Shown here: piece after piece, positions 16,892 to 25,444 of the stretch
Numbering within the stretch: position 1 is the stretch's first letter
Layout: the number at the start of each line of letters is the position of its first letter
The notes under the pieces: generated by a model
The model's database searches: none
The model's input: the letters and a program-made list of their open reading frames with translations, nothing else
What the model was told of the DNA's origin: nothing
NCBI RefSeq assembly: GCF_014596525.1
Contig: NZ_MSJP01000034.1
Coordinates: 106,579 to 170,578, forward strand
Direction: 5' to 3'
Length of the DNA stretch: 64,000 nt
Origin: Streptomyces sp. CBMA291
Lineage (GTDB): Bacteria; Actinomycetota; Actinomycetes; Streptomycetales; Streptomycetaceae
Made by a program: the position numbers and the translations under genes

Positions 16892-17563
16892 ATGAGCAGC
16901 GCGGTGCAGAGGAGGCGGCCGCAGACCGCCCAGCAGTTCGTCCTTGAGGAACTGCGGCGCGCCATCACCAGTGGGGAGCTGCGGCCGGGCGGCCAGATCC
17001 GTCAGGACGCGCTGGCGGCCCGCTTCGAGGTGAGCCGGGTGCCGCTGCGCGAGGCCCTGAAGACCCTGGAGGCGGAGGGGCTCGTCGTCCATCACGTCCA
17101 CCGGGGCTATTTCGTGGCGGAGCTGTCCCTGACGGACCTTGAGGAGATCTACCGGATCAGGGAGCTGCTGGAGACCGAGGCCGTGCGCCGGGCCGTGCGG
17201 CGGCTCCCGGACGGTTTCACGGCCACGCTCGAAGGCGTCCAGCGGCAGGTGGAGAGGGCGGCCGAGGAGGGGGACGTGGCCGCCATGGCGGCGGCGAACC
17301 GCCTGTTCCACTTCACGCTGATCGAAGCGTCGGAGATGCCCCGCCTCGTTCGTCTGATCACCACTCTGTGGGACGCCACCGACGCGTACCGCTCGCTCTA
17401 CTACACGGAGGGCCCGCACCGGGCGCAGGCGGTGCGGGAGCACCGGGCGGTCATCTCGGCGCTGCGGCACGGCGACGAGGACGCCGTGGTGCGCTGGCTC
17501 GACGAGCACCGCGCGCACGCGGTGGCGGCCCTGCACGAGGTCCTGACCCTGCACGGGCTCTGA
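16892..17563 (+). CDS. GntR family regulator, FCD/FadR subfamily
   Basis: A 223-residue protein. The N-terminal winged helix (residues 10-75) shows EELRRAITSGELRPGGQIRQ and FEVSRVPLREALKTLEAEGLV. The C-terminal all-helical FCD domain carries the metal-binding pattern with Asp/His positions in LEEIYRIRELLE, the NRLFHFTLIEAS helix and the final REHRAVISALRHGDEDA segment. These regulators usually respond to carboxylic acids. It follows the CoA-transferase gene by 83 bases in the same direction. The GntR-type palindrome at 15513-15528 is its likely target. Confidence 0.92.
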   Translation: MSSAVQRRRPQTAQQFVLEELRRAITSGELRPGGQIRQDALAARFEVSRVPLREALKTLEAEGLVVHHVHRGYFVAELSLTDLEEIYRIRELLETEAVRRAVRRLPDGFTATLEGVQRQVERAAEEGDVAAMAAANRLFHFTLIEASEMPRLVRLITTLWDATDAYRSLYYTEGPHRAQAVREHRAVISALRHGDEDAVVRWLDEHRAHAVAALHEVLTLHGL

Positions 17564-17617
17564 CCGGCCGGGGCACGGGGGCTGCCGTTACCCTGGCGCC
17601 GGACGCGAGGAGGAACC

Positions 17618-18211
17618 ATGGGGCGGATGCCGTCGGCCGTACGGCGCAAGCAGTTGGTCGAGGCCGCGATCAGGGCGATGACCAGGGACGGCGTCGCCAG
17701 GACCACGACCCGTTCGATCTGCGCGGAGGCGGGTGTCTCGCTGAGCGTCTTCCACTACTGCTTCGAGTCGAAGCAGGCGCTGCTGGAAGCCGCGATCGAG
17801 ACGATCACCGGGAACTACGTGACGCGGGTGAGGTCGGCGGTGGAGCCCGGCGCCACTCTGCGCGAGGCCGTGCGGGGCGCGCTCGGGACGTACTGGGACC
17901 ATGTCACGGCCCGGCCGGGTGAGCACATGCTCACCTACGACCTCACCCAGTACGCACTGCGGGAGCCGGGGTTCGAGCATGTGGCCCGCGCGCAGTACGA
18001 GCAGTACGTGGCGTCTGCGGGCGCCCTGATCGAACAGGTCTGCGGGGAGCGGGGGGCGACGCCCCGGGTGTCGGTGGAGTCGCTCGCCCGGAGTCTGGCG
18101 GCGGCGATCGACGGTCTGACGCTTCAGTTCCTGGTCCTGGGCGACGAGCGGGCGGCCGCCGAGCTGCTGGAGCTGACGGCCGATCAACTGGTGCGTCTGA
18201 TCGAGGAGTAG
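17618..18211 (+). CDS. TetR family transcriptional regulator
   Basis: A 197-residue TetR protein with the helix-turn-helix at residues 10-55 (ARTTTRSICAEAGVSLSVFHY, then FESKQALLEAAI). ATG 17618 has AGGAGG four to five bases upstream. It lies 54 bases after the GntR gene on the same strand and before a strong hairpin, so it may be the last gene of that transcription unit. Ligand and targets unknown. Confidence 0.88.
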   Translation: MGRMPSAVRRKQLVEAAIRAMTRDGVARTTTRSICAEAGVSLSVFHYCFESKQALLEAAIETITGNYVTRVRSAVEPGATLREAVRGALGTYWDHVTARPGEHMLTYDLTQYALREPGFEHVARAQYEQYVASAGALIEQVCGERGATPRVSVESLARSLAAAIDGLTLQFLVLGDERAAAELLELTADQLVRLIEE

Positions 18212-18228
18212 AGCCGGACCCTCGGGAG

Positions 18229-18260
18229 GGAGCGCGGTCCGCGAGGACCGTCCGCGCTCC
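18229..18260 (+). terminator. Strong GC-rich stem-loop after the TetR gene
   Basis: GGAGCGCGG (18229-18237) pairs with CCGCGCTCC (18252-18260), with TCC/GGA pairing inside. It begins 17 bases after the TetR stop codon. There is no U-run, as is usual for streptomycete terminators. Confidence 0.65.
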
Positions 18261-18353
18261 ACCAGGTCATCCGTCCCGGACTCTTGACTCACTCCGCCAT
18301 CACCGCGATCCTCGGGGCGCCCGGTACACCCACCGTCCGGAGGCCGCACAGAC

Positions 18354-20420
18354 ATGATCCGATCCTTCACTCGCCGGACGGGCGGCGGATCCGCCGCCCT
18401 CGTCCTGTTCCTGGCCCTGGCCGCCGTGCTCTTCGGTTCCGGCCCCCTGCCCGCCGCCGCGGCCGGTGCCGGGTGGTGGGAGCCCACCGCCCGTCCTCCG
18501 GCCGACTCGGAGATCAACGTCACGGGTGCGCCGTTCACCGGCACGGACGCACGGGGGAAGGTGCGCGGCTTCGTCGACGCGCACAACCACCTCATGTCGA
18601 ACGAGGGCTTCGGCGGGCGGCTCATCTGCGGCCGGACCTTCGCCGAAGGCGGCGCCCCCGAGGCGCTCAAGGACTGTCCCGAGCACTATCCCGACGGCTC
18701 GGGCGCGCTGTTCGAGAACATCACGGGCGGCGCGGACGGCCACCACGACCCGGTCGGCTGGCCGACGTTCGAGGACTGGCCCGCCCACGATTCCCTCACC
18801 CACCAGCAGAACTACTACGCCTGGGTGGAGCGCGCCTGGCGCGGCGGACAGCGGGTCCTCGTCGACGACCTGGTGACGAATGGCCTGATCTGCTCGATCC
18901 TCCCCCGTGACCGGGACTGCGACGAGATGACCTCGATCCGCCTCCAGGCGCGCAAGTCGTACGAACTCCAGGAGTATGTCGACCGGATGTACGGCGGCGC
19001 GGGCAAGGGCTGGTTCCGGATCGTCACCAGCGCCGCCCAGGCGCGTACGGTGATCGAGCAGGGCAAGCTCGCGGTCGTCCTGGGCGTGGAGACCTCGGAG
19101 CCGTTCGGCTGCAAGCAGATCCTGGACGTCGCCCAGTGCGGCAAGGAGGACATCGACCGGGGGCTCGACGAGCTGTACGGGCTCGGCGTCCGCAGCATGT
19201 TCCTCTGCCACAAGTTCGACAACGCCCTGTGCGGGGTCCGCTTCGACGAGGGCGCGACCGGTACGGCGGTCAACATCGGCCAGTTCCTGTCGACAGGCAC
19301 CTTCTGGGCCACGGAGAAGTGCACGGGCCCGCAGCACGACAATCCGATCGGTCTGGCCGCCGCTCCGGTGATGGCGACCAGGCTTCCGGTGGGCGTGAGC
19401 GTCCCTTCGTATGCCTCCGACGCGAAGTGCAACACCCGGGGGCTCTCCCGCCTCGGCGAGTACGCGCTGCGGGGCATGATGGAGCGCGGCATGATGCTGG
19501 AACTCGACCACATGAGCGTGAAGGCGGCCGGGCGGGCGCTCGACATCCTGGAGTCCGAGGAGTACCCGGGCGTGATCTCCAGCCACAGCTGGATGGATCT
19601 GGACTGGACCGAGCGGCTCTACCGGCTTGGCGGTTTCGTCGCCCCGTACATGCACGGCGCGGAGGGCTTCGTCGGCGAGGCGTCGCAGAAGGCGGCGCTG
19701 CGGGCGAAGTACGGCGTCGGGCTGGGCTACGGGACCGACATGAACGGCGTCGGAGGCTGGCCGGGCCCGGTCGGCGCCGACGCGTCGAACAAGGTGACCT
19801 ACCCGTTCCGCAGCGTCGACGGCGGATCGGTGATCGACCGCCAGGTGACGGGTCGGCGCACCTGGGATCTCAACACCGACGGCGCCGCGCACAACGGCAT
19901 GGTGCCGGACTGGATCGAGCAGATCCGGCTCACGGCGGGCGGTCCGGGCGTGGTGGACGATCTGACGCGCGGCGCGGAGTCGTACCTGACCACCTGGCGG
20001 GCGACCGAGAACCACGAGATGGGGGTCGATCTGGCGGCGGGCGCCCCCGCCTCGGCCAGTTCCTCGGAGTGGAACCCGTTCACGAGCTACGCACCGGGCC
20101 GGGCGGTCGACGGCGACGTCGGCAGCCGCTGGGCCAGTGACTGGTCGGACGACCAGTGGCTGGGCGTGGACCTCGGGGCCGTGCGCCGGATCGGCCGGGT
20201 GACCCTCGACTGGGAGCGGGCGTACGCGCGCCGGTACCGGATCGAGGTCTCGGAGAACGGCACGGACTGGCGGACCGTGTGGTCGACGGACGCGGGGGAC
20301 GGCGGCTACGACACGGCGGAGTTCCCGTCGACGCCGGCCCGCTACGTACGGGTGCACGGCGAGCGGCGGGCGACGCAGTGGGGCTACTCGCTGTACGAGG
20401 TGTCGGTACACCGGGCCTGA
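18354..20420 (+). CDS. Secreted M19 dipeptidase-like hydrolase with C-terminal discoidin domain
   Basis: A 688-residue exported protein. The signal peptide is clear (RR near the start, then ALVLFLALAAVLFGS, cleaved near AAAAG about residue 38). The body (about 70-540) is an amidohydrolase-fold enzyme with VDAHNHLMSNEG near residue 75, LELDHMSVKAAGRAL near 380 and VISSHSWMDLDW near 405, the pattern of renal-dipeptidase-like M19 enzymes, but divergent. Residues about 560-685 form an F5/8 type C (discoidin) domain with SASSSEWNPF, DGDVGSRWAS and a final YSLYEVSVHR, usually a carbohydrate or surface binder. Substrate unknown. Confidence 0.82.
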   Translation: MIRSFTRRTGGGSAALVLFLALAAVLFGSGPLPAAAAGAGWWEPTARPPADSEINVTGAPFTGTDARGKVRGFVDAHNHLMSNEGFGGRLICGRTFAEGGAPEALKDCPEHYPDGSGALFENITGGADGHHDPVGWPTFEDWPAHDSLTHQQNYYAWVERAWRGGQRVLVDDLVTNGLICSILPRDRDCDEMTSIRLQARKSYELQEYVDRMYGGAGKGWFRIVTSAAQARTVIEQGKLAVVLGVETSEPFGCKQILDVAQCGKEDIDRGLDELYGLGVRSMFLCHKFDNALCGVRFDEGATGTAVNIGQFLSTGTFWATEKCTGPQHDNPIGLAAAPVMATRLPVGVSVPSYASDAKCNTRGLSRLGEYALRGMMERGMMLELDHMSVKAAGRALDILESEEYPGVISSHSWMDLDWTERLYRLGGFVAPYMHGAEGFVGEASQKAALRAKYGVGLGYGTDMNGVGGWPGPVGADASNKVTYPFRSVDGGSVIDRQVTGRRTWDLNTDGAAHNGMVPDWIEQIRLTAGGPGVVDDLTRGAESYLTTWRATENHEMGVDLAAGAPASASSSEWNPFTSYAPGRAVDGDVGSRWASDWSDDQWLGVDLGAVRRIGRVTLDWERAYARRYRIEVSENGTDWRTVWSTDAGDGGYDTAEFPSTPARYVRVHGERRATQWGYSLYEVSVHRA

Positions 20421-20551
20421 GCCCGTGCGGGGCCCGGGGCGGATCCCTGTGCGATCCGGCCACCGGGCCCCGCCGTATCGACCCCTCGTACCGCTTCCGC
20501 GTCCCGGTGAGGGATCATGGGAGTCGGAAAGCGGAAGGGGCGGTACGGACG

Positions 20552-21163
20552 ATGAGGCACCGCAGTGTCGCCGACCTGATGACGCCGAACGCGGTCGCGG
20601 TGCAGCCCGGGACGACGTTCAAGGAGATCGCCCGGCTCCTCGACGAGTACGGCATCACCGCGGTCCCGGTGGTCGACGGCGAGAACCGGCCGGTGGGTGT
20701 CGTCTCCGAGGCGGACCTGCTGCGGCGGCACACGGCGAAGGGCGGGCCGAGTTCGGCCGAGGCCATGATGTCGAGCCCGGTGGTGACGGCCCGGCCCTCC
20801 TGGACGGCGGTCGAGGCCGCCCGCCTCATGGAACGGCACCGCGTGAAGCGGCTCCCGGTGGTGGACGCGGACGGGCGCCTGATCGGCGTCCTCAGCCGCA
20901 GTGATCTGCTACAGCTCTTCCTGCGCAGGGACCGCTCGATCCAGGAGGAGATCAGGGAGGACGTCGTGGTCCGCATCCTGCGCCTCTCCCCCTCCGCCGT
21001 GCACATCGACGTGGACGAGGGCCGGGTGACGCTGAGCGGCACCCTGGACCGCCCGGGAATCGGCCCGATCATCGTCCGTCTCTGCGAGACGGTCGACGGC
21101 GTGGTCGAGGTCACGGACCGTCTGGGGTACGAGGAGGCCGCGCCGGACGGGTCCGACGGCTGA
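20552..21163 (+). CDS. CBS-pair protein with C-terminal BON domain
   Basis: A 203-residue protein. Two CBS motifs form a Bateman module: VADLMTPNAVAVQPG to VSEADLLRRH (residues 5-60) and MMSSPVVTARPSW to LSRSDLLQLFLRR (residues 72-130). A BON domain follows (residues about 135-195: VVVRILRLSPSAVHIDVDEGRVTLSG). CBS modules bind adenine nucleotides; BON domains associate with membranes or phospholipid. Many actinobacteria have several such genes linked to stress or low-oxygen responses. ATG 20552 lacks a strong ribosome binding site. Upstream frame extension into the discoidin gene is not real. Confidence 0.9.
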   Translation: MRHRSVADLMTPNAVAVQPGTTFKEIARLLDEYGITAVPVVDGENRPVGVVSEADLLRRHTAKGGPSSAEAMMSSPVVTARPSWTAVEAARLMERHRVKRLPVVDADGRLIGVLSRSDLLQLFLRRDRSIQEEIREDVVVRILRLSPSAVHIDVDEGRVTLSGTLDRPGIGPIIVRLCETVDGVVEVTDRLGYEEAAPDGSDG

Positions 21164-21309
21164 CGCCGGACGGGTCCGACGGCCAGGCCGTCTCGTTTGG
21201 ATCAGGCCGCGAGCCCGGCAGGATCCGAAGGACACGGCGGGCGCCGCGAGGGAGGGCCGTCGGGTCCGCGCCCGTGGACCCCGTCCCGTCACCCGTGGAC
21301 CCCGTCCTG

Positions 21310-21609
21310 TCAGGTGACCGCTTCCGGCCAGCCGTAGCCCGGTCCGGTGCGCTGGGGTACGGTCCCCGCGCCGGCCGCGTCCATCTCCCGGTTGGCCACC
21401 CTCATGAGCTTGCCCGCCAGGTCCTTCATCGCGCGGCTCGCGGCGAGGTCGTCGCCGATCGCGGGCACGTCCACGTCCTCGGGGTTGCGCCGGGCCGAGC
21501 CGTGGCCCGTGAGGGTCGAGGTGCCGGTCCTCAGTCTGGCCTCGGCCTTGGTCCGGCCGCCGTCCTCGACCAGTTCCACGCCGACCGTCCACTCCTGGGT
21601 ACGGGTCAT
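21310..21609 (-). CDS. DUF1876 domain protein (dsRBD-like small protein)
   Basis: A 99-residue protein with the DUF1876 pattern: WTVGVELVEDGGRTKAEARL, LTGHGSARRNPEDVDVPAIG and an ASRAMKDLAGKLM helix. The family has a double-stranded-RNA-binding-like fold and unknown role. ATG 21609 has GAGGAGG nearby. The open frame extends upstream through the neighbouring gene region but without matching codon periodicity. Confidence 0.88.
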   Translation of the reverse strand: MTRTQEWTVGVELVEDGGRTKAEARLRTGTSTLTGHGSARRNPEDVDVPAIGDDLAASRAMKDLAGKLMRVANREMDAAGAGTVPQRTGPGYGWPEAVT

Positions 21610-21740
21610 GGTCCGCCTCCTCGCGCACGGGCCGCGCGGAAGCGAGGCGCGGCCCCTTCCGGGTCCTTCCAGGATCCCCCGGCACGGCTCCGGGCGCGCG
21701 GGGAGGCCCCGGTGCCGCGTGCCCGGGAACGGCCCGGGGC

Positions 21741-22562
21741 TCAGGGGGCGCGGAAGAGGCGCGGGAAGCGCGGCGCGAGCCAGGGCCTGCGCCCCCAGCC
21801 GAGCGCCTTGCCCCGGACGATCGTGGGCCAGGGGTCGACCCGGCCCAGGGCGAGGAGGAGGAAGGCGACCGGTTCGGTGAGGATCACGCAGTCCGGCCGG
21901 GCGGGCGGCTCCTCGGTGACCTCGACCGCGCCGTCGGCCACCAGGACACCGAATTCCGGGCCGCCCCGGAGCCGTATCGCGTAGCGCGCGGTCAGCCCGG
22001 CGACGGCCGCCGGGTCCGTCACCCGGGGCATCACCCGCAGCACGAACGGCAGGCTCAGCTCGACCCGGCGCGCGTCCAGCATGTGGGGGCGACCGAGGGC
22101 GCCGGCCAGGTCGTAGCCGTGCCCGAGCATGTGGGCCAGCAGGTACGAGCCGAGGTGGGCCGGGGACAGCGGGCCGAGCGGGGTGGTGAGGAGCATCTCC
22201 GGGTCGCACTCCTCCACGACCGTGAGGAAGGTGGCGGCCCGCTCGGTGATCATGGCGGCGAGGGGTCCGGGCTTCCGCTCGGCGAAACGGGCGAGGGCCC
22301 GCTCGTTGGCCTCGGCCAGGCTGGCGGGGGTGCCGTCGCCATGGGGCACTTCCCGGCCCTCGGCCAGCGCGACCATGAGCGCGTTGGCCTGCGCGAGGTG
22401 CGCGGTGGCCTCCCCGACGGTCCAGGTGGAGCGGGGTACCGGGAGCGCGGAGACGCGGTCGGTGTCCGATTCGGTGCGCAGGACCTCCGCGATGTCCTCG
22501 GCGGTCCCCAGGATCGCCTCCGCGAGCCCGTGCGGCAGCACCCCGTCCGCTCGTTCCAGCAT
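21741..22562 (-). CDS. DinB-like mycothiol maleylpyruvate isomerase-type protein
   Basis: A 273-residue protein. The N-terminal half is a DinB/MDMPI four-helix domain (WTVGEATAHLAQANALMVAL with the conserved His, and YLLAHMLGHGYDLAGAL carrying the second and third metal His). The C-terminal part (about 170-270) resembles the SCP2-like/MDMPI C-terminal domain. Such proteins are mycothiol-dependent isomerases or transferases in actinobacteria; most are uncharacterised. ATG 22562 has GGGGAGG upstream; a further upstream ATG at 22649 is less likely. It converges with nothing and follows the TetR gene on the same strand. Confidence 0.82.
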   Translation of the reverse strand: MLERADGVLPHGLAEAILGTAEDIAEVLRTESDTDRVSALPVPRSTWTVGEATAHLAQANALMVALAEGREVPHGDGTPASLAEANERALARFAERKPGPLAAMITERAATFLTVVEECDPEMLLTTPLGPLSPAHLGSYLLAHMLGHGYDLAGALGRPHMLDARRVELSLPFVLRVMPRVTDPAAVAGLTARYAIRLRGGPEFGVLVADGAVEVTEEPPARPDCVILTEPVAFLLLALGRVDPWPTIVRGKALGWGRRPWLAPRFPRLFRAP

Positions 22563-22645
22563 CTCCGTGCCCCTCCCCTGGCTGCGCGGCGGCCCTCGGC
22601 GGGACACCGCCCGGCCAGGGACCGTACCAGTGGGTAGCCCGTAGG

Positions 22646-23293
22646 TCATCGCCTGCGGGGACGGTTCTCCGGATCCGTCGGCGGGTTCGGGGGCGGCGGG
22701 GTCCGGCCGGGGGCGGGGAGCGTACCGGCCAGGGTGAGGGTGACGAGCCGGGCGGCGAGGTGCTCGTCGAGCGGGGCGCCGCTGATGAGGGCGCGGGTGA
22801 ACAGGGCGCCGCCGATGGCCTCGATGACGAGACCGGGGTCCGTGTCCGGGGCGAGTTCGCCGCGCTCGACGCCCCGCCGGACCATGACGGCGCCGCGTTC
22901 GAGGCGGTCGGTCCAGTAGGAGAGGCGGCGGTCCGGCAGGGTGTCGTCGCGTTCGGCGCTCAGGCGGAGCAGCGCCTCGCCCTGCGCCGTCGCGAGGAGC
23001 CGGGCGAGCGTGCCGAAGTAGGCGGTGAGGTCGTCGTGGACGCGTCCGGTGTCCGGGACGGGCAGCGCCGTGTCGAACTGTTCGCCCAGCGCTTCCAGGA
23101 TCAGGTTCTCGCGGGTCCCCCAGCGCCGGTAGACGGAGGTCTCGTGGACGCCTGCGGCGCGGGCGACGGCTCCGACGGTGGTCCCGGCGAGACCGTGTTC
23201 GGTGAGGACGTCGACGGTGGCGGCGAGGACGGCGGAGCGCATCCGGGCTCCTCGGCGGCGCAGGGGCGGTGCGGTCGGGTCGGAGGAGGCCAT
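22646..23293 (-). CDS. TetR family regulator, likely controls the divergent alcohol dehydrogenase
   Basis: A 215-residue TetR protein. Helix-turn-helix at residues 20-65 (LTEHGLAGTTVGAVARAAGV, then HETSVYRRWGTRENLI). The C-terminal tail is Pro-rich. ATG 23293 has no ribosome binding site, but a TACGAT -10 (minus strand) lies six bases before it, so the transcript may be leaderless; GTG 23317 is the alternative. One of two 20-bp inverted operator copies overlaps that -10, which predicts autorepression. Confidence 0.9.
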   Translation of the reverse strand: MASSDPTAPPLRRRGARMRSAVLAATVDVLTEHGLAGTTVGAVARAAGVHETSVYRRWGTRENLILEALGEQFDTALPVPDTGRVHDDLTAYFGTLARLLATAQGEALLRLSAERDDTLPDRRLSYWTDRLERGAVMVRRGVERGELAPDTDPGLVIEAIGGALFTRALISGAPLDEHLAARLVTLTLAGTLPAPGRTPPPPNPPTDPENRPRRR

Positions 23294-23301
23294 GCCCGCA
23301 T

Positions 23302-23321
23302 CGTAACGCAGGTCCACTTGC
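23302..23321 (-). promoter_or_regulatory. TetR operator copy A
   Basis: On the minus strand this reads GCAAGTGGACCTGCGTTACG, matching copy B (23351-23370) at 17 of 20 positions in opposite orientation. It overlaps the -10 of the TetR gene. Confidence 0.7.
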
Positions 23322-23350
23322 TTTACCCGGAGGCCGGGCGTACGTTCATC

Positions 23351-23370
23351 GCAAGGCGACTTGCGTTACG
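23351..23370 (+). promoter_or_regulatory. TetR operator copy B
   Basis: GCAAGGCGACTTGCGTTACG. Its first 14 bases are the palindrome GCAAG-N4-CTTGC, typical for a TetR dimer site. It faces the alcohol dehydrogenase gene, which starts 82 bases downstream. Confidence 0.7.
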
Positions 23371-23451
23371 GGCCCCGCCCGGAGCCCGCTCGGGTGAAAG
23401 GGCTCCGCCCGGAGCCCCCGGGGGTCGCCGCCGCGTCAAGGAGGCCATGTC

Positions 23452-24465
23452 ATGGAGCAGATGCTCGCCGCCCGGCTGCACATCCCCAGCCGCACTCTGC
23501 GGATCGAGGAGGTGGCGAAGCCCTCCCCCGGCCCCGGCCAGGTCCTGGTGAAGGTGGAGGCGGCGGGCGTCTGCCTGTCGGACGTCCATCTGATCGACGG
23601 CACCCTCACGCCGCTGCTGCTGAGCGGCGACACGGTGACCCTGGGCCACGAGGTGTCCGGCACCATCGCGGAGACCGGACCGGGCGTCACCCGCTGGACC
23701 CCGGGTCAGCGGGTCGTGCTGTACGCCGGTGAGGTCCGCGACGGTGTCACGTACACCCGCGGTGTGGACTACGACGGCGGCTGGGCCGAGTACGCGCTCT
23801 CCGCCGAGAACGCCCTCACGGAGCTTCCTGCGGCCATCCCCTTCGACCAGGGCGCGATCATCCCGGACGCGGTCTCCACCCCGTGGGGCGCGATCACCGT
23901 CACGGGCGCCGTGAAGCCCGCAGAGGCGGTCGGCGTCTGGGGCGTCGGCGGGCTCGGCGTCCACGCCGTGCAGTTGCTGCGGGCCGTCGGCGCGTGCCCC
24001 GTCATCGCGGTCGACCCCAATCCCGTGGCCCGTGAGCGTGCCCTCACCCAGGGTGCGGACCTGGCGCTCGACCCCGCCGACCCGGCTCTGCGCGAGCGGA
24101 TCGGCGAGGCGACCGGCGGGACCGGTCTCGCCGCCGCCTTCGACTTCGCCGGGGTGCCGGCCGTCCGCGAGCAGGCGCTCTCGGTGCTCGCCCGCAAGGG
24201 CCGGCTGGTCCTCGTCGGCCTGACCGACAAGCCGCTGAACATCGCCGACGGCACCCGTTTCAGCTACCTCCAGCAGCAGGTCCTCGGCCACTACGGCTCC
24301 GACATGCCGGTCGCGCTGCCGCAGCTGCTGTCCCTACTCCAGGGCGGGCGGCTCGACTTCTCCGGGTCGATCAGCGGTGAACTCCCGCTGGCGCGGGCGG
24401 CCGAGGCGGTGGAGCGGCTGGAGAACAAGACGGGCGACCCGATCCGTCTGATCCTGCGCCCCTGA
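23452..24465 (+). CDS. Zinc-type alcohol dehydrogenase (MDR family) lacking the structural zinc site
   Basis: A 337-residue medium-chain dehydrogenase. Catalytic zinc ligands are visible in GVCLSDVHL and TLGHEVSG. The Rossmann motif GVWGVGGLGVHAVQLLRAVG follows near residue 162. The usual four-cysteine structural-zinc lobe is absent; its place holds LYAGEVRDGVTYTRGVDYDGG. ATG 23452 has AAGGAGG upstream; a nearby ATG at 23447 is out of frame. The divergent TetR gene and two operator copies imply induction by a small ligand, perhaps the alcohol or aldehyde substrate. Substrate unknown. Confidence 0.9.
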   Translation: MEQMLAARLHIPSRTLRIEEVAKPSPGPGQVLVKVEAAGVCLSDVHLIDGTLTPLLLSGDTVTLGHEVSGTIAETGPGVTRWTPGQRVVLYAGEVRDGVTYTRGVDYDGGWAEYALSAENALTELPAAIPFDQGAIIPDAVSTPWGAITVTGAVKPAEAVGVWGVGGLGVHAVQLLRAVGACPVIAVDPNPVARERALTQGADLALDPADPALRERIGEATGGTGLAAAFDFAGVPAVREQALSVLARKGRLVLVGLTDKPLNIADGTRFSYLQQQVLGHYGSDMPVALPQLLSLLQGGRLDFSGSISGELPLARAAEAVERLENKTGDPIRLILRP

Positions 24466-24516
24466 CCGGACAGACCGGTCCTGTCTCTCCGCCGGGGCCA
24501 GGGCCAGGGCCTACCC

Positions 24517-24660
24517 CGCCGGGACCGATCCGTTCCCCCCGGCCGGGACCGGCCCATTCCCCTCCCCCGCCCGGGACCGGCCCATTCCCCCCGGCCAGGA
24601 TCGGTCCGTTCCCCGCCGGGGCCGGGCTATTTCCCGCCAAGGCCGGGCCGTTCCCCGCTA
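24517..24660. repeat. Degenerate tandem repeat, about six units of 20-28 bp
   Basis: Units resembling CCGGGACCGGCCCATTCCCC recur; the TTCCC marks fall at 24533, 24557, 24585, 24609, 24631 and 24651. The array fills the gap between the alcohol dehydrogenase and the hydrolase genes. Confidence 0.75.
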
Positions 24661-24699
24661 GGGTCGGGCCGAGGAGAGCACCGACCGGGGGGATCACTC

Positions 24700-25431
24700 A
24701 TGACGGCGAAGGACACACCGCCCATCGTCTTCGTCCACGGGACGCGGTTCAGCGCGGGGCAGTGGAGCCCGCAGCTCGCCGCCCTGCGCGAGGACTTCCC
24801 GGTGGCGGCCGTCGATCTCCCGGGCCACGGTTCCCGCTCCGGCCGGCCCTGGAGTCTGGCGGCAGCGACCGAGGTGATCGCCGCAGCCGTGGAAGCGCTC
24901 GGCAGCGGTCCGGCGCTCGTCGTCGGGCACTCCCTGGGCGGGTACGCCTCGCTGGAGTTCGCCCGGCGGTGTCCAGAGCACCTGCGCGGCCTCGTCCTCG
25001 CGGGGGCCAGCGCCTCGACCCGGGGCGCGCGGACGCTGCCGTACCGATGGGCGGCGGGGCTCGTACCGCGTGTGTCCCCGGGCCTGCTGACCCGGTGGAA
25101 CGACAAGCTGCTACGCCGGCTCTACCCGCCCGAGGTGGTGGCCGAAACCATACGATCGGGCTACGCGTTCCACACGCTTCCGGCCGCCTGGGGCGAGGTG
25201 CTCGGCCGATTCGACGCGAGCGCCATGCGGCACGTGAGGGCTCCCGTCCTGATCCTCAACGGCGAGAAGGACACCCTCTTCCGGTCCGACGAGCGCGCCT
25301 TCGCCCGCGCGCACCCCGCCGCCCGCGTCGAATTGATCCCCCGGGCCCGGCATCTGGCGAACTTCGACGCGCCGGACGCCTTCACCGACGCCGTCCGCCG
25401 TTTCGCCCGGGAGCTGCCCGCCCGGACCTGA
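24700..25431 (+). CDS. Alpha/beta-fold hydrolase
   Basis: A 243-residue hydrolase. Oxyanion motif VFVHGTRFSAGQW, nucleophile Ser in VVGHSLGGYASL (about residue 70), acid Asp in LILNGEKDTLF, and the His in PRARHLANFDAPDAF near the end form a full catalytic triad. The protein lacks a signal peptide. Substrate cannot be predicted. ATG 24700 follows GGGGG at a short distance. It converges on lysA with a 13-base gap. Confidence 0.9.
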   Translation: MTAKDTPPIVFVHGTRFSAGQWSPQLAALREDFPVAAVDLPGHGSRSGRPWSLAAATEVIAAAVEALGSGPALVVGHSLGGYASLEFARRCPEHLRGLVLAGASASTRGARTLPYRWAAGLVPRVSPGLLTRWNDKLLRRLYPPEVVAETIRSGYAFHTLPAAWGEVLGRFDASAMRHVRAPVLILNGEKDTLFRSDERAFARAHPAARVELIPRARHLANFDAPDAFTDAVRRFARELPART

Positions 25432-25444
25432 GGAACGGGACGGC

